The notes under the pieces are model-generated. The model saw only the letters and a list, made by a program, of their open reading frames with translations. It was not told where the DNA came from and did not search any database. From Streptomyces mutabilis (GTDB lineage Bacteria > Actinomycetota > Actinomycetes > Streptomycetales > Streptomycetaceae): DNA of 64,000 nt. Below are positions 26,827-35,247 of this stretch, piece after piece. Location of the stretch: positions 186,001-250,000 of the forward strand of contig NZ_BMTT01000002.1 in NCBI RefSeq assembly GCF_014649815.1, in the 5' to 3' direction. A program made the translations under genes and the position numbers. Within the stretch, counting starts at the first letter, position 1. Every line of letters begins with the position of its first letter.

Positions 26827-27780
26827 TCAGTTCGGCAGGAGGTGCCCCCTCCTCGACAGCAGGAACTCCTTGAAGGCCGCCACCGGAGGCGTGTCCGTGC
26901 GTCCCGCCAGCCAGGCCACGCCGATCTCCCGGGCGGCGCGCGGCGCGGTGACCGTCAGTTCCACCACGCCGGGCCGGGGCACCGCGGGCGGCGGCAGGAG
27001 CGCGACGCCGAGACCGGCGGCGACCAGGCCGCGCAGGGTCTCCGCCTCCTCGCCCTCGAACGCCACCCGCGGCCGGAAACCGGCCTCCTTGCACAGGGCG
27101 TCGGTGATGCGGCGCAGGCCGTAGCCGGGCTCCAGGGTCACGAAGGTCTCGTCGGCGGCCTCGGCGAGGCGGACGCGCCGCCGGCCGGCCAGCGGATGGT
27201 CGGCCGGCACGACCAGCCGCAGTTTCTGCTCGTCCAGGCGGCGGGTGACCAGGTCGGGGGCGTCCGGGACCGGGGAGGTCAGGCACAGGTCGAGTTCGCC
27301 GGCGCGCAGCCGCTCCAGCATCGCCTCGGCGTAGTTCTGCACGAGGCTGAAGCGGACCCGGGGGTGGTCGGCGCGGAAGGCGTGCAGCAGGCCGGGCACG
27401 GTCTCGGCGCCCATGGTGTGCAGGAAGCCGAAGGCGACCTTGCCGGTGGCCGGGTCGGCGTCCGCGCGGACCTCCTCGGCGGCACGCTCGACCTCGGCGA
27501 GGGCACGTTCGACGGAGCCGAGGAAGGTGCGGCCGGCGACGGTCAGCGCGAGGGTGCGGCCGCGGCGGACGAACAGGTCGACGCCCAGGTCCGCCTCGAG
27601 GCGGACGAGGGCCCGGGAGAGCGTCGACTGGGGAACGTTCATCTCCTGCGCGGCCCGGGTGACGTGCTCGGTACGGGCCACGCCGGCGAAGTGCGCGAGG
27701 CGGGGCGCGAGCAAGGTGACGATGTCTTCCGTGTCACCGGACGATGACAGACGCGTCCGTGAGCTCGACTGATGCACCAT
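26827..27780 (-). CDS. LysR-family transcriptional regulator
   Basis: About 317 residues from the ATG at 27780 (an in-frame ATG ten codons upstream is possible). The LysR winged helix-turn-helix is at about 22-85 (HFAGVARTEHVTRAAQEMNVPQSTLSRAL; LEADLGVDLFVRRGR). The effector domain starts near 110 (VAFGFLHTMGAETVPGLL). It is divergent from the MFS exporter at 27844, the usual arrangement for a regulator and its target transporter. The inverted repeat at 27791-27803 is a plausible binding site. Confidence 0.88.
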   Translation of the reverse strand: MVHQSSSRTRLSSSGDTEDIVTLLAPRLAHFAGVARTEHVTRAAQEMNVPQSTLSRALVRLEADLGVDLFVRRGRTLALTVAGRTFLGSVERALAEVERAAEEVRADADPATGKVAFGFLHTMGAETVPGLLHAFRADHPRVRFSLVQNYAEAMLERLRAGELDLCLTSPVPDAPDLVTRRLDEQKLRLVVPADHPLAGRRRVRLAEAADETFVTLEPGYGLRRITDALCKEAGFRPRVAFEGEEAETLRGLVAAGLGVALLPPPAVPRPGVVELTVTAPRAAREIGVAWLAGRTDTPPVAAFKEFLLSRRGHLLPN

Positions 27781-27790
27781 GGGAACGATT

Positions 27791-27803
27791 ATGGCCGTTC
27801 CAT
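27791..27803. promoter_or_regulatory. Candidate LysR box in the lysR-MFS intergenic region
   Basis: ATGG-n5-CCAT inverted repeat in a 63-bp divergent gap. It lies upstream of a TTGGAC (27807-27812) / TACGGT (27832-27837) promoter for the MFS gene. The spacing resembles the T-n11-A class of LysR sites. Confidence 0.45.
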
Positions 27804-27843
27804 GCATTGGACGGATGAATCGGGGGCTCCCTACGGTCACGGT

Positions 27844-29145
27844 ATGACTCCCGCCGATACCGGGGCGTCCACCACCGTGGGCGCCGCTGCATCCGTCTCC
27901 ACCCCCGACGTCCCGGGCACACCCGACGTCTCCGACTCGCGCACGGCCCCGGGCGGCCCCGGCTACCGCCGGATGAGCCTCGCCCTCTTCCTCGCGGGCG
28001 TCGCGACCTTCGCCCTGCTCTACTCCACCCAGGCGCTGCTGCCGCTGATCTCGGGCGACATGGGCGTCACGGCCGGCGACGCGAGCTGGACGGTGGCCGC
28101 CGCGACCGGCGGCCTGGCGGTGTTCGTCCTGCCGATGAGCGCCCTGTCCGAGCGGTTCGGACGGCGTACGGTCATGACGGCGTCGCTGGCGGTCGCGGTG
28201 ACCGTCGGGCTGCTGGTCCCCTTCGCCCCGTCGCTGCCGGCGCTGGTCGCGCTGCGCGCGGTGCAGGGCGCGGCGCTGGCGGGGCTGCCGGCCTCGGCGA
28301 CGGCGTACCTCGCGGAGGAGGTCACTCCGCGTGCTCTGGTCACGGCGATCGGCCTGTTCGTCGCGGGCAACAGCGTCGGCGGGATGAGCGGCCGGGTCAT
28401 CACCGGGTGGGTCGCCCAGGAGTGGGGCTGGCGGGTCGCCGTCGGCGTGATCGGCGTCGTGGCGGTGGCGTGCGCGGTGGCCTTCCGGCTGCTGCTGCCG
28501 ACGCCGAAGCACTTCACGCCCGGCTCACTGCGCCCGCGCGTCCTGGCCCGCACGGTCCGCGACCACCTCGCCGACCCGCTGCTGCGCCGCCTCTACGCGA
28601 TCGGCGCGCTGTTCATGACGGTGTTCGGCGGCGTCTACACGGTGATCGGCTACCGCCTCACGGAGGCCCCGTTCTCGCTCCCGCAGGGCGTCATCGGCTC
28701 GATCTTCCTGGTCTACCTGGTGGGCACGGTCTCGGCGTCGACGGCGGGCCGTCTGGTGGGACGCCTCGGCCGGCGCGGGGCACTGTACCTGGGCGGCGGT
28801 ACGACGGCGGCGGGCCTGCTGCTGTCGCTCGCCCCGTCCCTGCCGCTGGTCCTGCTGGGACTGGTGCTGATCACGGCGGGCTTCTTCGCCGGGCACGCGG
28901 TGGCGTCCTCGGCGGTGAGCCGGACGGCCACGCACGGCCGGGCGCAGGCCTCGGCCCTGTACCAGTCCGCGTACTACATCGGCTCCAGTGCGGGCAGCAC
29001 GGTCGGCGCGATGGCCTTCCACTCCGGCGGCTGGGCCGGGACGGTCGGCGTCGGGCTGCTGGCGGTGCTGGGTGTCGTGGCCATCACCGTGGCCGGGTCG
29101 CTGGCGGCACGGCGTACGGGCGGGGGCGTGCCGGCGCGGGCCTGA
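27844..29145 (+). CDS. MFS transporter (12-TM exporter)
   Basis: 433 residues with about 45 disordered Ser/Thr/Pro-rich residues, then twelve membrane helices. Loop 2-3 has the MFS motif A variant SERFGRRTVM, and ATAYLAEEV and GNSVGGMSGRV follow in helices 4-5, as in the YnfM/arabinose-efflux-like subfamily. The substrate is unknown. TACGGT ends 7 bases before the ATG at 27844, predicting leaderless translation. Probably controlled by the divergent LysR protein. Confidence 0.88.
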   Translation: MTPADTGASTTVGAAASVSTPDVPGTPDVSDSRTAPGGPGYRRMSLALFLAGVATFALLYSTQALLPLISGDMGVTAGDASWTVAAATGGLAVFVLPMSALSERFGRRTVMTASLAVAVTVGLLVPFAPSLPALVALRAVQGAALAGLPASATAYLAEEVTPRALVTAIGLFVAGNSVGGMSGRVITGWVAQEWGWRVAVGVIGVVAVACAVAFRLLLPTPKHFTPGSLRPRVLARTVRDHLADPLLRRLYAIGALFMTVFGGVYTVIGYRLTEAPFSLPQGVIGSIFLVYLVGTVSASTAGRLVGRLGRRGALYLGGGTTAAGLLLSLAPSLPLVLLGLVLITAGFFAGHAVASSAVSRTATHGRAQASALYQSAYYIGSSAGSTVGAMAFHSGGWAGTVGVGLLAVLGVVAITVAGSLAARRTGGGVPARA

Positions 29146-29268
29146 GGACCGCCTTCCCCACCTGCGGGTTTCTCGACTGCACAGGCCATTGTCAGTCCCC
29201 TGCGGTAGCTTCCGAAGTGCGAGGCGCGAAGACGCGCACGACGGGAACGCCACAGGGGTGGGTGGACG

Positions 29269-30273
29269 ATGACCAACGGCACCACGACGACGGAGCTGGA
29301 TGCCGCGCTGGAGAAGCACCGGGTCGAGCTGACGGGGTACTGCTACCGGATGCTCGGCTCCTCCTTCGAGGCCGAGGACGCGGTCCAGGACACCCTCATC
29401 CGCGCCTGGCGGAGCTATGACAAGTTCGAGGGCCGCTCCAGCCTCCGCTCCTGGCTCTACCGGATCGCGACCAACGTGTGCCTGGACATGCTGACCGCGG
29501 GCAACAAGAGGGCCCGGCCGATGGACCTGACGGATTCGACGCCGCTCGCCCAGGCCGCTCTGTCCCCGCGCCCGGACAACACCTGGCTGGAGCCGATGCC
29601 CGACGCCTGCGTGCTGCCCTCGACCGCCGACCCGGCCGAGGCCGCCGTCGCCAAGGAGTCGGTGCGCCTCGCCTTCATGGCCGCGCTCCAGCAGCTGCCG
29701 CCCAAGCAGCGGGCGGTGCTGATCCTGCGCGAGGTGCTGGCGTGGCGGGCGAGCGAGGTCGCCGAGCTCCTCGGCACCACGGTCGCCTCCGTCAACAGCG
29801 CCCTGCAGCGCGCCCGCGCGACCCTCGCCGAGCGCGGGGAGCGGGGCGACACGGCGGCGGTCTCCGACCCGCTGGACGAGGAGCAGCGGCAGCTCCTGGA
29901 GCGCTATGTCGCGGCCTTCGAGGGCTACGACATGACGGCGCTGACGGCGCTGCTGCACGAGGACGCCGTCATGACGATGCCGCCGTTCGACCTGTGGCTG
30001 GCCGGTCCGGCGGACATCACCGGCTTCATGACGACCCTCGGCGCGGCGTGCGCGAACTCGCGGCTGGTGCCGGTCAACGCCAACGGGCTGCCGGCGTTCG
30101 CGCACTACAAACCGGACCCGGAGGCGGGCGGCTACGCGCCGTGGGCCGTGCAGGTGCTGGAGATCTCAGACGGCCGCATCACCGGGTTCCACTGCTTCCT
30201 CGACACCAAGCGGTGGTTCCCGCTGTTCGACCTGCCGCTCCGTCTCGAAGCGGAGGCCGACGAGGTCCAGTAG
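29269..30273 (+). CDS. ECF sigma factor with C-terminal SnoaL-like domain
   Basis: 334 residues. Sigma region 2 lies at about 15-80 (LTGYCYRMLGSSFEAEDAVQDTLIRAWRSYDKF; SLRSWLYRIATNVCLDML). Region 4 is at about 130-190 (LPPKQRAVLILREVLAWRASEVAELLGTTVASVNSALQRAR). A SnoaL/NTF2-like domain follows at about 205-325 (LERYVAAFEGYDMTALTALLHEDAVMTMPPF; WLAGPADITGFM). In relatives such as SigG/SigJ types the NTF2-like tail replaces an anti-sigma factor and modulates activity. No anti-sigma gene is adjacent. Its last 108 bp are overlapped by the antisense STAS gene. Confidence 0.88.
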   Translation: MTNGTTTTELDAALEKHRVELTGYCYRMLGSSFEAEDAVQDTLIRAWRSYDKFEGRSSLRSWLYRIATNVCLDMLTAGNKRARPMDLTDSTPLAQAALSPRPDNTWLEPMPDACVLPSTADPAEAAVAKESVRLAFMAALQQLPPKQRAVLILREVLAWRASEVAELLGTTVASVNSALQRARATLAERGERGDTAAVSDPLDEEQRQLLERYVAAFEGYDMTALTALLHEDAVMTMPPFDLWLAGPADITGFMTTLGAACANSRLVPVNANGLPAFAHYKPDPEAGGYAPWAVQVLEISDGRITGFHCFLDTKRWFPLFDLPLRLEAEADEVQ

Positions 30274-30552
30274 GGCGTGCAGCGCGGGGTCGGGGTCGCG
30301 CAGCCGGATGCGGCCCCCGGCCCGGCGGGCGGTGAGTTCCAGGCGGGCCAGCAGGTCGACGACGGCGATCCCCGGCGGTCCCAGCCCGCCGACGTCGCAG
30401 ACGACCACCCCGGCCCGGGTGCCTTCCAGCAGCGCGCGCACCTCGTCGCAGAGCCGGGGTGTCTCCCCTCGGGAGACGGGCCCCGACAGCACGAGTACGG
30501 CGGGTGTCACGGCGTCCACGTGCGGTAGACCGGGGGTGAACCGGGAACTCAT
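30166..30552 (-). CDS. STAS-domain protein (anti-anti-sigma type)
   Basis: 128 residues from the ATG at 30552. A STAS fold spans 15-105: PAVLVLSGPVSRGETPRLCDEV, VVVCDVGGLGPPGIAVVDLLARL and GGRIRLRDPDPALHALLDLVGL. The usual D-S-S/T phosphorylation loop (DVSGLxFxDSTGL) reads DVGGLGPPGIAVVD, so the regulatory Ser is absent and it is unlikely to be switched by a SpoIIAB-type kinase. The last 108 bp are antisense to the sigma gene end. The C-terminal 20 residues encoded there are low complexity, so the domain proper does not depend on the overlap. Confidence 0.75.
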   Translation of the reverse strand: MSSRFTPGLPHVDAVTPAVLVLSGPVSRGETPRLCDEVRALLEGTRAGVVVCDVGGLGPPGIAVVDLLARLELTARRAGGRIRLRDPDPALHALLDLVGLRFETERQVEQREPPLGVEEAVEPGDAAV

Positions 30553-30678
30553 CGGTGCCCGCCATCAGAGATCACATTGACGTGCGCACACCCTCCCCCG
30601 GAGGGTTTGCTGTATGCCCCACGCGTTTCCTCCCCCCGCCAAGCCGTCGCAGGTGCCTCCGCTCGGCGGGGAGGTGCC

Positions 30679-31599
30679 GTGCAAGGGGTGCTGACCGGCT
30701 TCGCGGTCATCGCGGTCGTCATCGCCGTGGGGTACGTGCTGGGGGTGCGGGGGCATCTGGGCCCCCAGGGACGCGAGGTCCTGACCAAGCTCGCCTTCCA
30801 CGTGGCCTCCCCCGCCTTGCTGTTCACCACCCTCGCGACGGCCGACCTGTCGGTGGTCTTCTCCAGCCGTCTGCTGGTCACGGCACTGTCCACGGCGGCG
30901 GTGGCCGGACTCTTCATCGCGGTTGGTGTCGCACGTCACTGGGGTGCGGGCCGGACCACGATCGGCGCGCTCTGCTCCGGTTACGTCAACTCAGGCAACC
31001 TCGGCATCCCGATCGCCGTGTACGTCCTGGGCGACGCCTCGCTGGTGGCTCCGGTGCTGCTGTTCCAGTTGGTGCTGGTGACGCCGGTGGCGGTGACGAT
31101 CCTGGACCTTTCGGGAGGGGGCGGGAAGGGCCCGCTGTGGCGGCGGCTGCTGACGCCGGTGCGCAATCCGATAGCCGTCGGCTCGCTGGCGGGCGTCGCG
31201 GTGGCGGCGAGCGGGCTGCGCGTGCCGGCCCCGGTGATGGACCCGCTGACCCTGATCGGCAACATGTCGGTCCCGGCGGTCCTGCTGGCCTTCGGCATCG
31301 GCCTGTGCGGCTCCACGATGCCGCTGCGGGGTGTGGAACGGCGGCCCGTGCTGCTGGCGGTGGCGCTCAAGACGGTGGGGCAGCCGGCGGTGGCCTGGGC
31401 GCTGGCGGCGGGGGTCTTCGGACTGCGGGGCGCCCGACTCCTCGACGTGGTGGTGACGTCGGCGCTTCCCGCGGCGCAGAACCTGTACACGTACGCGTCG
31501 ACGTACGGGGTGGGCGAGCGACTGGCGCGGGACGCGATCCTGGTGTCGACGGTGGTTTCGGTGCCGGTGCTGGTGGGGGTGGCGGCGGTGCTGGGGTAG
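30679..31599 (+). CDS. AEC-family transporter
   Basis: 306 residues from the GTG at 30679 (GGGGAGG at 30668-30674), about ten membrane helices. Auxin efflux carrier-type motifs: LTKLAFHVASPALLF in helix 2, GYVNSGNLGIPIAVYVLG (the conserved N-xx-NxGxP element of helix 4), NPIAVGSLAGV, and SALPAAQNLYTYASTY in the C-terminal half. Members export or import carboxylates and similar anions; substrate unknown. Directly abuts the Uma2-type gene, convergent with no gap. Confidence 0.85.
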   Translation: MQGVLTGFAVIAVVIAVGYVLGVRGHLGPQGREVLTKLAFHVASPALLFTTLATADLSVVFSSRLLVTALSTAAVAGLFIAVGVARHWGAGRTTIGALCSGYVNSGNLGIPIAVYVLGDASLVAPVLLFQLVLVTPVAVTILDLSGGGGKGPLWRRLLTPVRNPIAVGSLAGVAVAASGLRVPAPVMDPLTLIGNMSVPAVLLAFGIGLCGSTMPLRGVERRPVLLAVALKTVGQPAVAWALAAGVFGLRGARLLDVVVTSALPAAQNLYTYASTYGVGERLARDAILVSTVVSVPVLVGVAAVLG

Positions 31600-32184
31600 T
31601 CAGGCCTCGGGGAACTCGCTGGTGTCGATCGTGAGGTCGAAGGGGGCGGGGAGCCTGAGGGGGTCCCCGAACTTGGCGGCGCTCAGCACCCGGTAGACGT
31701 CGCCCTTCGGTTCGCCGTAGAGCGTGGCGGTGGGGCCACCGGGGGCCCAGCGGTCGACGAGGAGGTAAAGGGGGATGCCCGCGGTGGCGTAGGCGGCGGG
31801 CTTGCTGATGCGGTCGTGCCGGGCGTTGGACTTGGAGGTGACCTCGACCACGAGCTCGGCGAGGGCGGCGGGGATGTGGGTGTCGGACTCGGTGTGATCG
31901 GGCAGATGTGTCACCACCAGGTCGGGGATGAGCATTTCCAGGCGAGACGGAACCGAGAGCGCGAGCGTCTGATAAATGCCCCATCGGTCGGGGATGACCG
32001 CATACAAACGCCGCTGAATGCGGTCGGTGATGTCATTGTGCGGCAGTCCCGGAGCAGGTGACACGGTGATGATCCCCTCGATGATCTCCACCTTGCTGCC
32101 CTCTGGCCATTCCATCTCCTCCCAGAACCGGACGAGGTCGTCCCAGTTCTGGTCGGGCTCCTGGCTCACGGTGAGTGCGCTCAT
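31600..32184 (-). CDS. Uma2-family (DUF820) nuclease-fold protein
   Basis: 194 residues. A restriction-endonuclease-like core: KVEIIEGIITVSPAPG near the start, PDLVVTHLPD (catalytic Asp), LAELVVEVTSKSNARHDRISKPAAYATAGIPLYLLVD (E-x-x containing strand followed by the K-xx-Y helix) and a C-terminal beta region. Uma2 proteins are highly multiplied in streptomycetes, often as orphans; the biological role is unknown. GAT-rich codons are slightly more AT-rich than neighbours, consistent with a mobile family but not proof of transfer. Confidence 0.85.
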   Translation of the reverse strand: MSALTVSQEPDQNWDDLVRFWEEMEWPEGSKVEIIEGIITVSPAPGLPHNDITDRIQRRLYAVIPDRWGIYQTLALSVPSRLEMLIPDLVVTHLPDHTESDTHIPAALAELVVEVTSKSNARHDRISKPAAYATAGIPLYLLVDRWAPGGPTATLYGEPKGDVYRVLSAAKFGDPLRLPAPFDLTIDTSEFPEA

Positions 32185-32224
32185 GGCGGTTCTCCTATCG
32201 GTGCGTCACCGATCCCAGCATGCC

Positions 32225-32258
32225 GAACGGGACCGGTGGAGGTCCACCGATCCCGTTC
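32225..32258. terminator. Terminator downstream of deoA
   Basis: GAACGGGACCGGTGGA and TCCACCGATCCCGTTC pair with a single mismatch, 23 bases past the deoA stop on the minus strand. It ends the nucleoside uptake operon and may insulate the Uma2 gene promoter. Confidence 0.75.
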
Positions 32259-32280
32259 ACCCGATCGAGGAAACCCCTGG

Positions 32281-33564
32281 TCAGGCAATACGTTCCAGCA
32301 CCACCGGCGAGGCGGTGAAGTCCGTGCCCGCCGGAGCTACGTCGTAGGAACCCTCCACCGCCGCGAGCGCGTACCCGAAGCGGTCCGGGGTGTCGGTGTG
32401 GAGCGTCAGGAGGGGCTGGCCCTCGGTGACGGTGTCGCCGGGCTTGGCGTGGAGTTCGACGCCCGCGGCGGCCTGCACCGGGTCCTCCTTGCGGGCGCGG
32501 CCCGCGCCCAGGCGCCAGGCGGCGACGCCGAGGTCGTAGGCGTCGAGGCGGGTCAGGACGCCGGAGACGCCCGCCTTGACGACGTGCTGCTCCCTCGACG
32601 TGGGCAGGGCCGCGTCCGGGTCGCCGCCCTGGGCCGCGATCATGCGGCGCCAGACGTCCATCGCGGAGCCGTCGGCGAGGGCCTTCGCCGGGTCGGCGTC
32701 GGGCAGGCCCGCCGCGTCCAGCATTTCCCGGGCCAGGGCGAGGGTCAGCTCGACCACGTCCGCGGGGCCGCCACCCGCCAGGACCTCGACCGACTCGCGG
32801 ACCTCCAGGGCGTTGCCCGCCGTGAGGCCGAGCGGGGTGGCCATGTCCGTGAGCAGGGCGACGGTCTTCACGCCGTGGTCCGTGCCGAGGCCGACCATCG
32901 TGGAGGCCAGCTCGCGGGCGTCCTCGATCGTCTTCATGAAGGCGCCCGAGCCCACCTTCACGTCCAGGACCAGGGAGCCGGTGCCCTCGGCGATCTTCTT
33001 GGACATGATGGAGGAGGCGATCAGCGGGATCGCCTCGACCGTGCCGGTGACGTCGCGCAGGGCGTACAGCTTCTTGTCGGCGGGGGCGAGGCCGTCACCG
33101 GCCGCGCAGATCACCGCGCCCACCCCGTCGAGGACGTTCAGCATCTCCTCGTTGGAGAGGAGGGCGCGCCAGCCGGGGATCGACTCCAGCTTGTCCAGGG
33201 TGCCGCCGGTGTGGCCGAGGCCGCGGCCGGAGAGCTGCGGGACGGCCGCGCCGCAGGCGGCGACCAGCGGGGCGAGCGGCAGGGTGATCTTGTCGCCGAC
33301 GCCGCCCGTGGAGTGCTTGTCGGCGGTCGGGCGGGACAGGGACGAGAAGTCCATGCGCTCGCCGGAGGCGATCATCGCGGCCGTCCAGCGGGCGATCTCG
33401 CCGCGGTTCATGCCGTTGAGCAGGATCGCCATCGCGAGCGACGACATCTGCTCGTCGGCCACCGCGCCGCGCGTGTACGCGTCGATGACCCAGTCGATCT
33501 GCTCGCCACTGAGTTCGCCGCGGTCGCGCTTGGTGCGGATGACGGAGATGACGTCCATGGCCAT
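32281..33564 (-). CDS. deoA: Thymidine phosphorylase
   Basis: 427 residues, nucleoside phosphorylase family III: VISVIRTKRDRGELS at the N-terminus, the phosphate loop DKHSTGGVGDK near 82-92, GRGLGHTGGTLDKLESIPG, and a C-terminal domain with HAKPGDTV. It releases thymine or uracil and 2-deoxyribose-1-phosphate from imported pyrimidine deoxynucleosides; that sugar then goes via mutase to DeoC. Last gene of the minus-strand operon that begins at 37975. Starts at MAMDV or at the internal ATG two codons later, 28 bases after the cdd stop. Confidence 0.95.
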   Translation of the reverse strand: MAMDVISVIRTKRDRGELSGEQIDWVIDAYTRGAVADEQMSSLAMAILLNGMNRGEIARWTAAMIASGERMDFSSLSRPTADKHSTGGVGDKITLPLAPLVAACGAAVPQLSGRGLGHTGGTLDKLESIPGWRALLSNEEMLNVLDGVGAVICAAGDGLAPADKKLYALRDVTGTVEAIPLIASSIMSKKIAEGTGSLVLDVKVGSGAFMKTIEDARELASTMVGLGTDHGVKTVALLTDMATPLGLTAGNALEVRESVEVLAGGGPADVVELTLALAREMLDAAGLPDADPAKALADGSAMDVWRRMIAAQGGDPDAALPTSREQHVVKAGVSGVLTRLDAYDLGVAAWRLGAGRARKEDPVQAAAGVELHAKPGDTVTEGQPLLTLHTDTPDRFGYALAAVEGSYDVAPAGTDFTASPVVLERIA

Positions 33565-33592
33565 ACCTGGCTTTCCTTACGGGTTGCGAGTG

Positions 33593-33985
33593 TTACTTCG
33601 TGAGGCGGTCGGGGCCGAAGGCCTGCGGGAGCATCTCCGACAGCGGGAGCACCCCCGCCGGCGTCTCCAGCAGCAGCTCCGGACCGCCGAACTCGTACAG
33701 CAGCTGCCGGCAGCGGCCGCACGGGACGAGGACCGCCCCGTGGCCGTCGACGCAGACGAAGTGCGTCAGCCGGCCGCCGCCGGTGAGCTGGAGCTGGGAG
33801 ACGAGCCCGCACTCGGCGCACAGGCCGACGCCGTAGCTGGCGTTCTCCACGTTGCAGCCGGTGACGGTGCGGCCGTCGTCGACCAGGGCGGCGGCGCCGA
33901 CGGCGTATCCGGAGTAGGGGGCGTAGGCGCGGGTCATCGCCTCGCGGGCCGCCGTGCGCAGCGCGCCCCAGTCGACGGCCGTCAC
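33593..33985 (-). CDS. cdd: Cytidine deaminase
   Basis: 130 residues from a GTG whose GTGA overlaps the upstream permease stop. Zn-dependent deaminase motifs: YAPYSGYAVGAAALVDDG, GCNVENASYGVGLCAE (Cys and proton-shuttle Glu) and VPCGRCRQLLYEF (the two Cys of P-C-xx-C). It makes (deoxy)uridine from (deoxy)cytidine just inside the transporter and upstream of thymidine phosphorylase in the same operon. Confidence 0.95.
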   Translation of the reverse strand: MTAVDWGALRTAAREAMTRAYAPYSGYAVGAAALVDDGRTVTGCNVENASYGVGLCAECGLVSQLQLTGGGRLTHFVCVDGHGAVLVPCGRCRQLLYEFGGPELLLETPAGVLPLSEMLPQAFGPDRLTK

Positions 33986-35247
33986 TTGCCCTGTCCCTTC
34001 CGGTACTGCATGCCGTTCGCCTTGGGCATGCGCAGCCTTTGCGCGGACAGCGCGAGGACGACGAGGGTGACGACGTACGGCGTGGCGGAGACGACCTGGT
34101 TCGGGACCTCGTCCGTGCCGGCGTACCAGGCGAGGACCAGGGCGCCGACGAGGACCGTGATCGCGGCCTTGACGTACTTCTTGCGGATCGCGAGCCAGAC
34201 GGCCCCGGCGATCAGCAGCAGCGCGCCGAGCAGCAGCAGGGCGTGCACGTTGGCGGAGCCGCCGCGCAGGTTCAGGCTGTCGGTGTAGCCGAAGAGGCCG
34301 GCGCCGATGGCGAGGCCGCCCGGCATCCAGTTGCCGAAGATCATGGCCGCAAGGCCGATGTAGCCGCGGCCGCTGGTCTGGCCCTCCAGGTAGAAGGGGT
34401 TGGCCACGATGGAGAGGAAGACGCCGCCGAGACCGGCGAGACCGCCGGAGATGATCACGGCGAGGTACTTGTACTTGTAGACGTTGACGCCGAGGGACTC
34501 GGCGGCGACCGGGTTCTCGCCGCAGGAGCGCAGGCGGAGGCCGAACGGGGTGCGCCACAGGATGTACCAGCTGGCGGGGATCAGCGCGACGGCGATCAGG
34601 GTGAGCCAGGAGACGTCGGTGACCAGGCCGCCGAGCAGGCCGGCGATGTCCGAGACGAAGAACCAGTGCTGGTCGTTGAGGCTCTCAAGGGCGTCGGAGA
34701 GGCCTGGCACCGAGAAGTGGCCCAGCGAGTCGACCGGCGGGGACTGCTTGGCGGAGCCGCCCTGGTGGCCCTCGAACGCGAGCGGGGCCAGGTAGCGGGT
34801 GGCGCCGAGGGCGAGGATGTTGATGGCCACGCCGGAGACGATGTGGTTGACGTTGAAGGTGATCGTGACGATGGCGTGCAGGAGGCCGCCGAGCGCGCCG
34901 CCGACGATGCCCATCAGGACGCCGGTCCACGGGCCCCACTGGAAGCCGGCCCAGGCACCGAACCAGGTGCCGAGGATCATCATGCCCTCGAGGCCGATGT
35001 TGACGACGCCCGCGCGCTCGGCCCACAGGCCGCCGAGACCGGCGAGGCCGATCGGCACGGCGAGCTGGAGCGCCGTGGACATCTGACTGACGTTGGTGAT
35101 GCCGTTGGCGCCGGTGATCAGGCGGACGATGGAGGTCAGTGCCAGGGCACCGGCGATGATCAACAGCAGGACGGGCAGCGAGATCCGGCGGCCGGCCGGG
35201 GCCCCGTGCTCCAGCGTGGGCTGGTTGAGGTCGGTCGCGGTGGTCAT
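33982..35247 (-). CDS. Nucleoside ABC transporter permease (second)
   Basis: 421 residues, BPD_transp_2 (branched-chain/ribose-type) permease with about ten membrane helices. Landmarks: WAERAGVVNIGLEGMMILG, FNVNHIVSGVAINILALGATRYL, RSCGENPVAAESLGVNVYKYKYLAVIISGGLAGLGG (EAA-like loop) and GRGYIGLAAMIFGNWMPGG. It corresponds to NupC-type permeases of BmpA-NupABC systems. It overlaps the first permease by 4 bp and cdd by 4 bp, so the whole operon is translationally coupled. Confidence 0.92.
   Translation of the reverse strand: MTTATDLNQPTLEHGAPAGRRISLPVLLLIIAGALALTSIVRLITGANGITNVSQMSTALQLAVPIGLAGLGGLWAERAGVVNIGLEGMMILGTWFGAWAGFQWGPWTGVLMGIVGGALGGLLHAIVTITFNVNHIVSGVAINILALGATRYLAPLAFEGHQGGSAKQSPPVDSLGHFSVPGLSDALESLNDQHWFFVSDIAGLLGGLVTDVSWLTLIAVALIPASWYILWRTPFGLRLRSCGENPVAAESLGVNVYKYKYLAVIISGGLAGLGGVFLSIVANPFYLEGQTSGRGYIGLAAMIFGNWMPGGLAIGAGLFGYTDSLNLRGGSANVHALLLLGALLLIAGAVWLAIRKKYVKAAITVLVGALVLAWYAGTDEVPNQVVSATPYVVTLVVLALSAQRLRMPKANGMQYRKGQGK

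Noticed and set aside
31600-32184. Uma2-type gene as a defence island
   Set aside because: It stands alone between a transporter and the deoA operon, and orphan Uma2 genes are very common in Streptomyces.
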